From Coprinellus micaceus (lineage: Eukaryota; Basidiomycota; Agaricomycetes; Agaricales; Psathyrellaceae), in the NCBI GenBank assembly GCA_951394405.1, contig OX596346.1, positions 124,001 to 188,000 on the forward strand: DNA of 64,000 nucleotides, given 5' to 3'. The number at the start of each line of letters is the position of its first letter. The stretch's first letter is position 1. The position numbers and the translations under genes are program-made. Below the pieces are notes generated by a model, which did not search any database, was not told the origin of the DNA, and saw only the letters and a program-made list of their open reading frames with translations. Of this stretch, positions 22,203 to 32,953 are shown in pieces.

Positions 22203-23055
22203 GAGGTGTTTGAGGTGCTTTGGTGCGCGATAAGCGGATGATTAGATTGGAGGTCTGGGATTGTGGTGACGTACCACGCATCGCGCACACTTCCAGCACG
22301 AGGTTGGCATTTTTCCTTCCCGGTCTGGGATACCGAGGGTAGAACGTGTCTCCACCCAGGGGGGTTTGACTCAAAACGCGAGAACTGCGTCGAGGAGGGA
22401 GGAAGGAGGGAGGAGGCGGACGGAGAGCGGCGGAACGCGACGCGTCGTGATTTGCGCCCAATTTTGGTTTGGAAGTCCGATGCCGGCAGACGCCGGGGGC
22501 CCCTATCTTCCGAAGGTCCGGGCGCTTGTTTGGGGGATAGTGCGGGATCATCGTGGGGTCCCCGTGGTATTATTGAGTTGGACAATAAAACGTGTGCTTG
22601 GGACGTATGGCATGTTGTGCGTTCCTTTGAATTGACGTCTACCCTCCCCCATACCTCAGTACCCCGTCCACTTATGCCGGTAACGCACGGGAATCGTCGT
22701 TCCGTGATTTCTTTACAGTTTCAGGGGTGCGGTGATCCATTCGAACTGGGGAAGGTTGAAACCTGCTGAATATTTTTATCATCACTTATCCGTTGTTGTT
22801 TTGATACCGCTCACCCGCCGAGGCTGTACATATATTTCTATCACCAAAATGGGTGCACGTGTGTGGACTCTGGAGATGTTGTGGGTACGTGCAGACTCGT
22901 AAGTAAGTCCCATCCTGAAATGCAATTTGGTGGGGTCACATTCATGATTTTTATGAAGAGAACTTGCGCGCACACACAAATTCGCGATTAATTATTATCC
23001 CATCCCGTCCCACTCGGATTCCTACTCCCCCCCAGCTACGATCTCCCCCCACGAT
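22203..23055. other. Intergenic, no gene seen
   Basis: A 225-codon minus-strand frame that starts at 22585 overlaps the BTB gene's first exon in another frame and has no conserved feature. I treat it as noise. Nothing else is visible. Confidence 0.4.
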
Positions 23056-23537
23056 TTACACGGCATTTCGGTTGGGCTTCGTGCTGGGCGTCCACCCACC
23101 CACCGGCTTCCGCCCCCCAGTCGGCTTCTTCCTCCCCACACCCTCCTTCTTCCGCCTCTACACCCCACCCCAACTCGTCAGTCCCAATCCACTACCTCAC
23201 CACAACCACACATGAATAAAGAACGCACATATTCAAACCACCTAACGACCTGACCCTCCGAGAGCCCAGTGGCTCTGATCAACGCGCGTAACCTCCCCCA
23301 GTTCTTCATCGGCAAGATGAACTTGTCTTTAGCGTACGCGGCGTTGAGTAAAGCGTATTGGTCTTGTGTGTAGGCGATGTCCGTTCGGGCTCGTGTGCTG
23401 AGGGAGACGAGTCCTGGTTTAGCTGTGTCGGGGAATTGTGGGTTCTCGATAGGTCCGCGGACAATCGGGACGGTTAGGACAGTAGAAGCTGCAGCGAGAG
23501 CGGCGAGTGCGTAGGAGACAACCCGATAGAGGTACAT
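23056..23537 (-). CDS. Signal-peptide plus homeodomain protein 1 (136 aa)
   Basis: The exons are 23537-23229 and 23157-23056, 137 codons with stop. The N-terminus MYLYRVVSYALAALAAASTV looks like a secretory signal peptide. After a short pro-region with SLSTRA comes a homeodomain-like fold. Helix 1 is around QDQYALLNAAYAKD, helix 2 WGRLRALIRAT, the turn GLSEGQ, and helix 3 VVRWFEYRRKK. The F8-to-W48 spacing is about four residues longer than in a canonical 60-residue homeodomain. The invariant Asn51 is Tyr here. The tail is short and Lys/Gly-rich. The intron (GTGCGT...TGTAG) falls directly after residue 51, as in the other three paralogs. Whether it is secreted or nuclear cannot be told from sequence. 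I choose this ATG because the signal peptide aligns with those of copies 3 and 4. Confidence 0.8.
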
Positions 23538-23630
23538 AGCGAGTGCGTATCCGACGTGAGAAGAGTTCTCTCTTCTTCGTATAAATGTCGTGGGTCGACC
23601 TGAGAGAGAGAAAGGTGTGAAATATCGGTG

Positions 23631-23680
23631 GGTGACCAGCACTGCCCTTCAATCGAACCCTCGCTGGTCATTCTTATATG
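23631..23680 (-). promoter_or_regulatory. Core promoter of homeodomain gene 1 (TATA plus shared motif)
   Basis: On the gene strand a TATA-like CATATAAG (23680-23673) lies about 30 nt upstream of AGTGCTGGTCACC (23643-23631). The same pair with the same spacing precedes all four homeodomain genes. The motif sits where transcription would start, about 95-105 nt before the ATG. Confidence 0.6.
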
Positions 23681-24499
23681 AAGGACGAGGTGGATTGTGG
23701 GCTCATGTAGGTGCGTGATATCAGCAACAATTTCTCCGTATATACCCCACAGTTTCTCTTGATGGGAGATGATTGTGGGTACCGGCAGGTTCTACAGTTG
23801 TTGCGGTGTAATACTATAAGGTATCCAACCGTGGCGGGTGGAAAACGACCGAGGAATAATGGGAACTCACTAACCGCCATTTTTCTCGTTCTCGTTGTGT
23901 GCCCCTTGGGGGTACTCCTTAACCGCCCGCTTTGGGTGCTTAATTTCGCCCAACAACGAAGCGTGTGTGGTGAAAGAGCCACCTGCAGCGCCCCTTCAGA
24001 ACCTGAAGCCCTAGCAGAATTCCCTCTCTTGCCAAATAATCTCCCGCAGAACCGTGACTATCTCGATTACCGGAGGGTTTCCATTGCCCTCGATCGTCTG
24101 ATAAGGGGTGAGTTGATGGATGATGAACGTAGATATGAAATCCCAGCCTTTGGTTTGGAAGGTCGTCCTCCCAAATGTATGAGACAAGAATAGGTGTGAC
24201 GAGGAGTCAGGACGAAGAGACATGAACCTTCACCCCGCCGTATCACCCGTATATGATTGCGGCCCTGCCTTAGAATTAACCTTCGGCGAAGGTGATTTCC
24301 AGCATGCACAGAAGAGAAGTGGGGGCGGGGAACTCGGTTGAGATGTGGCAAAGGCAGAGCGATAAGGGGTAATGAAGTGCAGAAGAAGCTAGCCCCCCTT
24401 CTTCAGCCCTCACTATAGACGATCTTAACCTTATTGTACGCCTCGGTTAGAGCCGGAAGGTATAAGTACAAGCAACCTCTGCGTACGCCCACCTCGTTC
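23681..24499. other. Intergenic, no gene seen
   Basis: A 160-codon plus-strand frame at 23711-24193 has no recognisable features or paralog. I do not call it. Confidence 0.4.
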
Positions 24500-25190
24500 A
24501 AGCAGTCGACCGGAACCCCCGATGTCCGATCCGCGTCGCCCTTTGGGAACGCCCACAGATGAAGCGTCTGAGCACCCCCCTCCTGCTGCGCCTCCACCCC
24601 CATATCCAACCTTTCCGTCCTCCAATATCCTCCCCACAGTTGGTCCCCATCTCCTCCCACTACAGAAAGATTGACCTTATCCGATGGCATACAGTCCTCT
24701 CAAGGCTCGACCCCAAACGAGGAAGACCCCACAGTACACGACTTAGCCACTCGCCTGGTCGCTATCCGTCGCCTCGAATATCGTTTAGGGGTCCACCTCC
24801 TCCAAGGATTAGAAATGGTGGAGGAACTCGCAGGCGGCCGGAATATACTCCAGCCTACCTCGTGACGGCCCTTCCCAGCCTAGCCCTTCAGATTGGGACG
24901 CCGCTCTCCTTCGTGCCCAAGTCATCCAAGAACCCCCGGAATATGAAGCTTCTCAGGGCATCGCCCGTCTGGGCTTTCCTGATGAACTGGCAACCAATAA
25001 TAGTATCAAGGGACTAGGCCGTCGATTCAGCCGAGATCCGTCCACGCTGAACTTTACGGTTCACCGTATCTGGGAGGAGCCCTACGCTGTGGTTCCGTTG
25101 TCCGTTTCTTCCCTCGCCACGACGTAGCCTTCCTCTCATTGCGTCAATCCAGACCTCCAGTCTACGTACGTAGGCACTTACAATACAGAC
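24500..25190 (+). pseudogene. Possible coding relic, frame broken
   Basis: Three successive frames read protein-like text: a Pro-rich GTPTDEASEHPPPAAPPPPY, then VHDLATRLVAIRRLEYRLGV followed by LLQGLEMVEELAGG, then IQEPPEYEASQGIARLGFPD. They are separated by frame changes and stops rather than clear introns. I do not recognise the family. It could also be a gene with introns that I failed to resolve. Confidence 0.25.
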
Positions 25191-25199
25191 TTGTGGTCT

Positions 25200-25692
25200 A
25201 TTGAAATTATTCTCGCTTATCAGCAGGCCCACATTTTCGGTGGGAATCGACTATGCCGCCCAAGTGAGCGCAGTGAAGATTCATCGAAGGAGATACGAGG
25301 CGGATTCTGTGAGATCCAGCTGCAGGTGGCCTTTGGTTCTTGACTTTCGCAAGGCCGCACTGAAGTCGATCGGAAAGAGAATCGCGACGTCGAGAATGGG
25401 GGTCACGAGAAGGGGTTGGGAGAGACGGACGATCCCTTCCACCACGATTGGGGGCAAGAGAACGGACAGCACGAGCGAGTGGGTAACCAAGGCGCGAGAA
25501 GATGATTTCCTCGAGCCAAAGTGCCGTGAAGAGACAGGCCGGTACCGAGACAACGAGCGAGAGGATGAGGTATTTTGTGACCTTCCTCGGGGTTGGGTCT
25601 TCGCCAGGCGCGGAGGGAAATTGGACATCGTTGTCCTTGTGAAAAGATGTCTTCAAGGCAGAAGACATCACGTTCGTGGCTTTTCGAAGCAC
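25200..25692 (-). pseudogene. Membrane protein pseudogene with internal deletion
   Basis: Reading the minus strand, PGEDPTPRKVTKYLILSLVV and CLFTALWLEEIIFSRLGYP match the N-terminus of the split copy at 58356 (PGEDPILRKATKYLFISLVL). The sequence then jumps, in another frame, to THSLVLSVLLPPIVVEGIVR, AALRKSRTKG and SASYLLRR, which match the middle of the C-half. The first large loop, the third helix and the last part are missing. It sits head-to-head with the F-box gene at 26178, the same arrangement as 57814-58356 with 58923. Confidence 0.75.
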
Positions 25693-26177
25693 GGCCGCGG
25701 CACAGCAGACTCCGGTTTATTCTCCGCTTCTAAACGAGCCCCCGGCGACCCAGCCGCAATTAAGCGCCCATACTCAACGCTGTCGTGACATATGGGTCTG
25801 GCCTCCCGTCAATAAAAGCTACACTCACTCCGTGTGGGCTTTCTAGTACGAGGCACTTGACTTCCTGCTTAGGTTTCCGGGAACCGTTGGTGTAGGTCCC
25901 CAAAGGTGACTTATGCACCCTCTTGTGCGGCAAGGGAATCCGCCCCTTCCACTCGTAGTGCGTTCGTCTCACATTCCGCGGAGCATAGTCTTCCGGACAC
26001 ACCAGAGTCGAACGAGGGGGCCAAGCCCGGTGTTTCAGGAGAGCCCCGAGGGTGTGGGAATGTCCTTCCCAGAGTGGGTTCGAGAATCATCGTGACGGAA
26101 CAGGCTCTTGCTTTTCAGCGCTAACGTCCACATTCGACTTCACCGTTTCGATTTAGCGAAGGACACATCCCCTCTGA

Positions 26178-28047
26178 ATGACCGAAATCGCCCGCCTCAA
26201 TACGCGGAGAACTGCGTCCACCGCTCAGGCTGACGTCCCAACCGACGTATGGCTTGAGGTAATTGCGCATCTGGAGGCCCCAGACGTCTTATCACTGCAA
26301 TCTGCAAGTCGTTCTCTGTATCTTCCACCTTCAGACTTGATGAATGAACTCAAACAGACGTGCAAGCTACTACACAACGCGCTCCACGAGAAATCTGTCT
26401 GGATCTCTGTTCTCCAACGGGGCTGCTCGCGCGATGGCGTCTACTTTCCTTCTTACCCAGTAGTTGAGATGGGTATCAAGCGCCTCCAAAGAGCAGCTCT
26501 AGGCCCATATCGCTTGTACATGCTCATAGAGTCGTGTTCCGAGCATAGGAGTGATCCTCCACTCCTGAAGCCCGTCTCCAGCACTCTGGCCGCAACCCAC
26601 AGCCCTCGATCCGGCAATATCTTGATGATTCAAGACCTCAGGTTCCTTGTTCCTGGGGGAAGGTTCCTCCTGACGCTCTCTCCCGACGGCCTCTCTCTTT
26701 GGGACTTGGGCCCACCAGATCGTCCCGCTTTGTCTGATCCTATCCTCGTAACTCGCACTGCTATCGAATCCCATCCGGTGACAAAGAAGTATGGGTGGCC
26801 GCACATTTCGGTCCGGATTCAACCAGGTGACGCCCTACTGATAGTCCTTGCAATCGGGGGTACCTTGTAAGTCATTGTCATCCTCTTCACTAGCCGTCGC
26901 TCTCAAGACTTAACCCTTCGTTCAGGCTCACTGTGTACGACCTCAACCCCTCTCAGACTTCGCCCTCCTTTCGGCGCATCGCCACAGTTCCAATTAGTTC
27001 CACGGACAAAGACCCCCTCTGCATGACGCTCTCGATCTCAGATGATGTTGTTCTATGCGTTCTTGGCAATTCGTCTAATTCCCTTGTCTGGAACTTCAGG
27101 GAAGGATGGTATGGCTTCGGGCCGAAACGTGACTTCAAGTCCACGGCTACAAGTCATGTACGTCCGATTGAGCCCTGCCGTTGGTCCGACTAACGCGTCT
27201 TTAAACGTAGGTTATCACGGGTAAAAATGTTGTCATCGAATGTGATAGCTTTCAGGCCTCTATTTGGAGCGCCGGGGCGGATTCGCTCCACACCTTGCCC
27301 ATTATTTCGGGGGGTACGATACCATGGCTAGATCCCGACCGAATTTTCTCGAAGCCATTCACCCCAGTTTCTATGCCCCATCATGGCCCCCGTCCCTCAG
27401 GTCCGCGGGAACAGCGCAACATCTGGACAATTCTACCTGCAGGCCTTTCACTCGATGGCGGCGACAGTGTCACCCTTGACATGTTGTTTATCGACAGCAC
27501 CTTCCAAATGAGCACGGCTGAACACGGACAGCGACCAATTCGAGGGTACAGGTACAGGCTCCGGCCCATCCGACAGCTTGCGGGGGGTGAAGAGTACGAT
27601 GTGGAATTTAAACAGGAGGCACGGTTCAACCTCCCACCAAACATGAAGGCTTTCTGCCCAGATCCATGCCAATTTCCCGGTCGGCGTGGATCTGGGTCGA
27701 TATATGGCTCCACACTCCTCGTTCACAGCAACGGAGGGGCGGTTTACTCAGGCGGTGATCCCCGGCATTCTTTCCATTACTTGTATTCACTGCCAAACCG
27801 TTGGTCTGATGCCTACCATCCAAACCGCGCAGCAGGCTGCCCTGCCAAGGGTCGAAATGATGACCCCCAATCGTCAGACGATGCCGTTATACAGGCTGGT
27901 CTGACCTGCCTCTGGGGAGGAATTTCTTTTCAATCGCGTCAAATGTGTACAACATCCGGTCGGTTCCTTGTTGTAGAAGACGGTCATTTCAGTCACTGTC
28001 GTATTTATGACTTCCTTCGTCCATGGAACCACGTGGACTCTATTTGA
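26178..28047 (+). CDS. F-box protein with degenerate propeller (copy 2)
   Basis: The exons are 26178-26866, 26926-27157 and 27211-28047, together 586 codons with stop. The F-box is near residues 19-60 (DVPTDVWLEVIAHLEAPDVL then SLQSASRSLYLP). A blade-like LVPGGRFLLTL...LSLWDLGPPD follows, then LTVYDLNPSQTSPSFRRIAT, SLVWNFREGWYGFGPKR, VITGKNVVIECD and a long C-terminal region with RPIRGYRYRLRPIRQ, FPGRRGSGSIYGS, YLYSLPNRWSDAY and CRIYDFLRPWNHVD. Basidiomycete F-box proteins of this type are expected to recruit substrates to SCF ubiquitin ligases, but the substrate is unknown. Introns are shared with copy 3 at 58923. All exons are open, so this copy may be functional. Confidence 0.8.
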
Positions 28048-29490
28048 GACTTGTACGTGTATAATGGTGTATAATTCCTTATACCATGATACTCACTCAT
28101 AGATCTTGAAGCTCATAGCTGCAGGCCCGACCGACTCGCCCTACTGCCGCGATTGAGACACACCTCTCCAGTCTTGGGCAACTTCAACCACAGCGAGGAC
28201 TTTGTTGGAATGGTGTGTGTGTGTGTGTAGATAGGACCATACTTCCTTGACACCAAGTTCTCAGTGTACGACAATGCCAGCTAGATAGAGAGGAAATGCA
28301 TACCGCGCCGCACTAGAAGGCGAGGTCCATCTACGCAAAGAGAAGTGATAGGCCCATGGTCATCCTGTGGAACAGGGTGAGGTTTACCACCCGTTCACTA
28401 TATAGACAGGTCGCGGATCTACATGGAAGAGGATTCTCGTGTTATCGACCATGACACTTTGGGTAACCAAAAGGCGGGAGGCCGGACTGTACTCCTTTTA
28501 GCCAGAGTACGGGCCGGGCGGAGAGGTTGGTACGGAGAGGATGAGCCGATGCCCGATAACACCACGTTCGTGACCTGCGGGATTGACTCTCCAGACTCCA
28601 ATTCGTCCTCCACACCCCGCTATGTGGTTTTCCCCCGTATTTAACAGCTGTTATCCTGGAAGCGCCTCGTGCATTCGCACTAGTGTCAACTTTCCATCCA
28701 TATCTTAGCACTTTGGCCTTGAGAACCATCCGTACGGCGGACCCTTTAACACGAAGTCCTGTTTCGCGGCGAAATTTTCACATCTGTGTGCTTAGCGCGA
28801 AGGCAACCAACTTTCCTCGGTGACCATCTCGATCACGGGCGCTTAATTTCCGCGCGGGCTCCGAACATTGGATGTAGTATGTACCTATAAGCGGAGGATA
28901 TATCGAGCCCAGAGTCCTGTTCTTCAGTGGGTGCGGTAAATAGGCGGTAACGTATGTGTGGTGTAGAAGATGAAGGCAGATACAAACAGGCAAGTCGGTG
29001 CTACTGCGCTCCGTAGCTCTTTTTTTTGTATGGGACGACTGGCATCATGCGAAACAGACCATCTGATTCTTGGTTTGTACACAACGCATTGGTTGCAACG
29101 ATGGTGGACCTACTTACTTCATTTTTCATCTTCCATTGGGTTGTCACATCAGTGGATTGTGTACGCCAGGAGCTCAGAAGGAGCCAATAAAGCTCGAAGT
29201 CCATCTATCATGTGTGTTTCACGGGGATAGGACGGGGAACACACGCCAAAGCATACTATCATGGAATGGCGCCTGATTCCACCTTGGGCTTCACCTTCAG
29301 GACATGCGTCACTCTCCGAGATTTAAAGGGTGTATAGGATCCAACGAAGTTGTGTTTCGCGATGAATCTCCGTGGAGCTTTGTTTTAACCACCGTCCATA
29401 CTACCTTACTTGTATACATCAATAACCGAGTCCATACAGTACGTCATATTTCGCCCCCTGAGCACCTGCGATACGTGTCGTCTCGAGACT
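28048..29490. other. Intergenic with broken duplicate of the membrane/F-box promoter region
   Basis: The stretches 28420-28560 and about 29370-29460 resemble 60985-61110 and 61150-61230, which are contiguous there. The first part is itself a worn remnant of the membrane protein N-terminus on the minus strand. About 800 bp of unrelated sequence separates the two parts here. No intact gene is visible. Confidence 0.45.
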
Positions 29491-30002
29491 TTAGGCCCTC
29501 CGCTTAACCTTCGCGCTTTTCCTCGGGGGCCCTTTCTTCGATCCGGCTCCGGGACTCGCCGTCTTCGGTGCCCCCCGCACGAGTGGATTGGGTTTCTCTT
29601 CCCCAGGAGTATTCGGCGGGGGAGAAGGTACTCTGCCCTCCCGTTCCCCGGCTCGCATCTACAATTCCAAGATCAAACACGAGCGAAATAAGGCGATCAG
29701 CAATAATATAGAGTGAATGAATATATACGTACGTTCTTAAACCATGTCTTCACATTGTCTTGACTGAGGCCAGTGCGGTCGGACAAGTCAGACAGGTACC
29801 GCGGCGCTTCACTGATGTCTTTGATAATAGCCCATGCGTTCATGAGTATCTCTTGTTGCCTCTCCGTGACCTTGAAGATCGCCCTAGTCGAAAGCAACGC
29901 GAGGTCATCCTCGGCGGAGATGGGAAGGGGGGCGCCGAGGGCGAGGAGAGTGGATGATACGAAAAGGGTTGATATGAGTGCGAGGGATGTGAAGAGACGC
30001 AT
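29491..30002 (-). CDS. Signal-peptide plus homeodomain protein 2 (145 aa)
   Basis: The exons are 30002-29733 (90 codons) and 29658-29491 (56 codons). The N-terminus MRLFTSLALISTLFVSSTLL then ALGAP resembles a cleavable signal peptide. A short pro-region (DDLALLSTRA) leads straight into the homeodomain. Helix 1 is TERQQEILMNAWAI, helix 2 APRYLSDLSDRT, and the turn and helix 3 are GLSQDNVKTWFKNMR. Asn51 is kept, and the helix 1-2 spacing is two residues longer than canonical. The intron (GTACGT...TGTAG) comes right after Asn51. The tail is Pro-rich then basic (KKGPPRKSAKVKRRA). It is the second of four same-strand paralogs. The longer upstream frame to 30248 is not needed, because the signal peptide, TATA box and shared motif all fit the ATG at 30002. 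Confidence 0.85.
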
Positions 30003-30049
30003 TGTGATTTGAGGAACAAAATTGACGTGTGTAGGGATGAAGGTGGATC

Positions 30050-30098
30050 GGTGGCCAGCACTAGGGTATCGCTCACTACACCGGGGTGTATTTATACC
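30050..30098 (-). promoter_or_regulatory. Core promoter of homeodomain gene 2 (TATA plus shared motif)
   Basis: On the gene strand GGTATAAATAC (30098-30088) lies about 30 nt upstream of AGTGCTGGCCACC (30062-30050), which is 48-60 nt before the ATG. Confidence 0.65.
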
Positions 30099-30514
30099 TC
30101 GTTCGAGTGGGCTTGTGGGCGCAGATGCCGTTGTGCTATGTGTGCGTTTTGTAGATCCCGGTGATCGAGCGTGAGGCGCAGGCGTGAGGTTCGACGAGGG
30201 GATACACACATGCAAATAAACCCGACAAGTGCGCGATTGGCGGCTCAACGCAAGTTCGACATTGTTGAACCTTCGATCGGACCAGACATGCCCTGGAAAG
30301 TAACGGCGTGGTCAAGTGCAAGGCCGCGAAACCATGCATGCATCCGAGATCTTCATCAACCTGACATATACAATCAATGATTCTATTTGTGCGAATACCT
30401 GCCCGCTGGTATCATCCCATTCATCAACCGTTCCTGTCGGTGAGCTACTCCCCCACAGACACACTACATCCGCAGAATCCCTCTACGAATTAGACCTTAC
30501 GCCCCGTATTCGAG

Positions 30515-31289
30515 CTACTCCTCCATCCCCTCGTCCCTGATCCGGACTGGCAAGATGGGCTCTTTCTGTGGGGGAGGGGGCCCCAAGGGCAGTTTGGGCA
30601 TCATCGGGCGAGGAGCATTCTGGGGGTCTTTGTCCGCCTTCGCTCTTTTCTACATCCAGTTATTAGTCGCGAGAGGACAGAGTTGAAGACAGGCCGACGG
30701 GGACATTGACGCACATTTTCGAACCACCGCTTCACCTGTTTCTTCTTGAGTCCAGTGTGCCGTTTGAGTGTGGATATGAGTCTTGCATTTGGGGCGGGGT
30801 GGTGGGTGACGGCCCAGGCTTTCTTGAGTCTTTGCGTTTGCGCAGGCGTGAAGTGGTGGTGCCCGGCCCTTGAAACGAGGGAAGCGAGCTCGTATACGTC
30901 GGATTCTGACCTTTTAACGAGTCTGCAACCCTTGGCGCCTGGCTGAGCATTAGAATTTGGAAAGGAGGATCGAGTTAGGCTGCGGGGAAACGAAGATTAT
31001 GATATGAGGGGGAACTCACGTTGGTCTTGCAGTACTCGCTCTTTGTCTGCTGGAGCTCCGCAATCTGGTCCCTGTTCACAAGGGACCCGACTGTGTCCAC
31101 CAGGGCTGCGTATGCCACTCGGGTGTAGACGTCCGTATAAGTGGGCACGTTCGCCCGGAGAGCAAGGTCTTCAGCTACATCTGAGAGAAGCTCACCCCCT
31201 CGACTTGCAATCTCAACCGGTGCGCTGAGGACCGTAGAAGCCGTAGAGAGAAGTGCGACTGCGTAGAGGAGAGACTTCGAGAGATACAT
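30515..31289 (-). CDS. Signal-peptide plus homeodomain protein 3 (210 aa)
   Basis: The exons are 31289-31020, 30942-30715 and 30649-30515 (90, 76 and 45 codons). The N-terminus MYLSKSLLYAVALLSTASTV then LSAPV is a good signal peptide. The pro-region includes EDLALRA and VPTYTDVYTRVAYAALVD, also found in copy 4, then a dibasic LVKR and ASLVSRAG. The homeodomain is the clearest of the four: FTPAQTQRLKKAWAVTHHP, RLISTLKRHTGLKKKQVKRW then FENKRAK. Asn51 is present, and spacing from F8 to W48 is 42 instead of 40. Introns are GTGAGT...CTCAG and GTGCGT...TGTAG, the second again just after Asn51. The tail is Pro-rich (PKLPLGPPPPQKEP) and ends in RDEGMEE. Confidence 0.85.
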
Positions 31290-31349
31290 GTTGAGTGACT
31301 TTGGATGGGTGTCGAGAATCGGCCTGCGAGGTGGTGTAGAGAATGGGTG

Positions 31350-31398
31350 AGCGGCCAGCACTAATAGATAGAAGAACCTCGATGATTTTTTCTTATAC
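31350..31398 (-). promoter_or_regulatory. Core promoter of homeodomain gene 3 (TATA plus shared motif)
   Basis: On the gene strand GTATAAG (31398-31392) lies about 30 nt upstream of AGTGCTGGCCGCT (31362-31350), which is 61-73 nt before the ATG. Confidence 0.6.
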
Positions 31399-31828
31399 TG
31401 AAGTGCGAATTGTATTGTAGACGCCTGTAGGCGCATGAGATGATATTTTCTCTCTTCATTCACGACCACCCCACAAAACCGTGTACACATGCGCGCTTTC
31501 CGGAGAGTTGGGTTTCTGACTGTCCATCTGTCAAGCCTTTTCCATCTTCAGCGATGGGAAGTGCACATGACGCCTGGCCTAGACGGAGATTCACGAGCAC
31601 ATGGTTCTAGAGGAGAGGGCAAGATAGGGGCGGATGAGACCTCGGCAATTGCCGAAGTCAAATGAAATTCGCCGCGGCATGTTGTCGCGTTACCCTCGTT
31701 CCTTCCACCAGATTGGCCATTTCTCGTGAACCCTTCAATTTTAACGCCTACTCTACTCGCAAAGTTACAGGTACAGTACGCATGGAACTTCCGACGTCTG
31801 TCTCTACACATCAGTCCGTGCACTTCGC

Positions 31829-32857
31829 CTATGAGACCTTGCGCTTCGGTTTCGGTTTCGGCTTTGGCTTCGGGCTCCTGCTCGACCTCCTCGAACTCCC
31901 GCCTGGACTGCTCTTATTCTTTTTTGCCAAGGCCACACTCGGATTACTCTTTTTATTCGCCACAGCCGCACCTGGAGCGCTCTGCTTCTTCCGAGTCGCC
32001 GATCTTAACGGCAAAGGGCCTGTATCTGGCAATGGTGCGAGGGTCATGCCTGGTGACACCAATGGGGCTGGGGACGGTGGTGGGTGTGGGGGAGCCACGG
32101 GGCTCGGGAGTGTGGGTCTCTTCTCAGGTTTAGGCTTCGATCCACTCGCAGGGTTCTTCCCCTCGGCCGCCTCTTTCTTTTTGAGTTTCTTTTTATCTTC
32201 GCTTCGTTTCTGTATAATGGCCAGAGGTCAGCCACACGCGGTCGTATATCGTCGCAGGGACATGGTGCACGCACGGTTTGGAACCATTGCAATACCTTCC
32301 CCCTGGGGAGACCGGTGTCCTTGATTAATTGGCGCAGGCGCTTCTCTCGCGTTATCTCACTTCCAATGTGGGGGTTGTCGTCGTAGATGGCGCGGAGCAT
32401 GGCGCTTTGCGCTGGGGTGATGCGTTGGCCCGGCGCTCTTGCGACGAGGAAAGGGGGTTCGGATGCGTCGACGACCGACGACCTTTTGACTAGGCCATAG
32501 CCCTTGGCTGATCTCTGTGAGTGTGAAAGGGGAGCGAAGGGAGGAATTGGGTATGCTGTCCGGGAATATACATAGGTGAGTACTCACTTGGACCTTGCGG
32601 TACTCGCTCTCTGGGTGTGGGAGGTCCGTATTTTGAGCTCGGGTAGCGAGCGACTCGGCTGCGTCCACCAGAGAACCATATGCCATTCGGGTGTAGAGGT
32701 CCGTATAGGTTGGTACGACCGCACGGTGGGCAAAGTCCTCGGCCACATCTACGAGCGGTTCTGCTCCTCGACGAGCGACGTCCACTGGTGCGCTGAGGAC
32801 GTTAGAGGCAGTCGAGAGCAGGGAAACCGCATAGAGGAGAGATTTAGAGAGGTACAT
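31829..32857 (-). CDS. Signal-peptide plus homeodomain protein 4 with long basic tail (296 aa)
   Basis: The exons are 32857-32588, 32514-32275 and 32209-31829 (90, 80 and 127 codons). The signal peptide MYLSKSLLYAVSLLSTASNV and pro-region (EDFAHRA, VPTYTDLYTRMAYGSLVDA, dibasic LVKR, FLVARA) closely follow copy 3. Homeodomain: ITPAQSAMLRAIYDDNPHIG, REKRLRQLIKDTGLPRGKVL, QWFQTKR. Spacing from F8 to W48 is about five residues longer than canonical and the invariant Asn51 is Thr. The last exon is a long Lys/Pro/Ser tail starting EDKKKLKKKEAA and ending in a run of KP dipeptides (PKPKPKPKPKRKVS). Copies 3 and 4 look like a recent tandem duplication by their near-identical first exons. Confidence 0.85.
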
Positions 32858-32953
32858 AGTGACTGAGTACCAGAGAGACAGATAGTTAACGTCGTGTTTG
32901 GTTAGGTGTCGGAGACCGGCTCGCGACGTCGAGGGTTGGGTAGAGATGGATCC

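Larger units (their letters stand above)
25200..28047. repeat. Segmental duplication: membrane gene and F-box gene, copy 1
   Basis: The divergent pair and the 480-bp intergenic promoter region match 57814-60784. Stretches such as CATCACGTTCGTGGCTTTTC and CCGCAATTAAGCGCCC occur in both. The membrane partner has decayed here while the F-box gene remains open. Confidence 0.75.

Noticed and set aside
30002..30248. N-terminal extension of homeodomain protein 2
   Set aside because: It lies upstream of and across the TATA box and shared start motif, and would bury the signal peptide.
23056..32857. Homeodomain genes as the A mating-type locus (HD1/HD2)
   Set aside because: All four genes are on one strand, are short (136-296 aa) and carry signal peptides. 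There is no divergent HD1/HD2 pair and no MIP or beta-flanking gene nearby.
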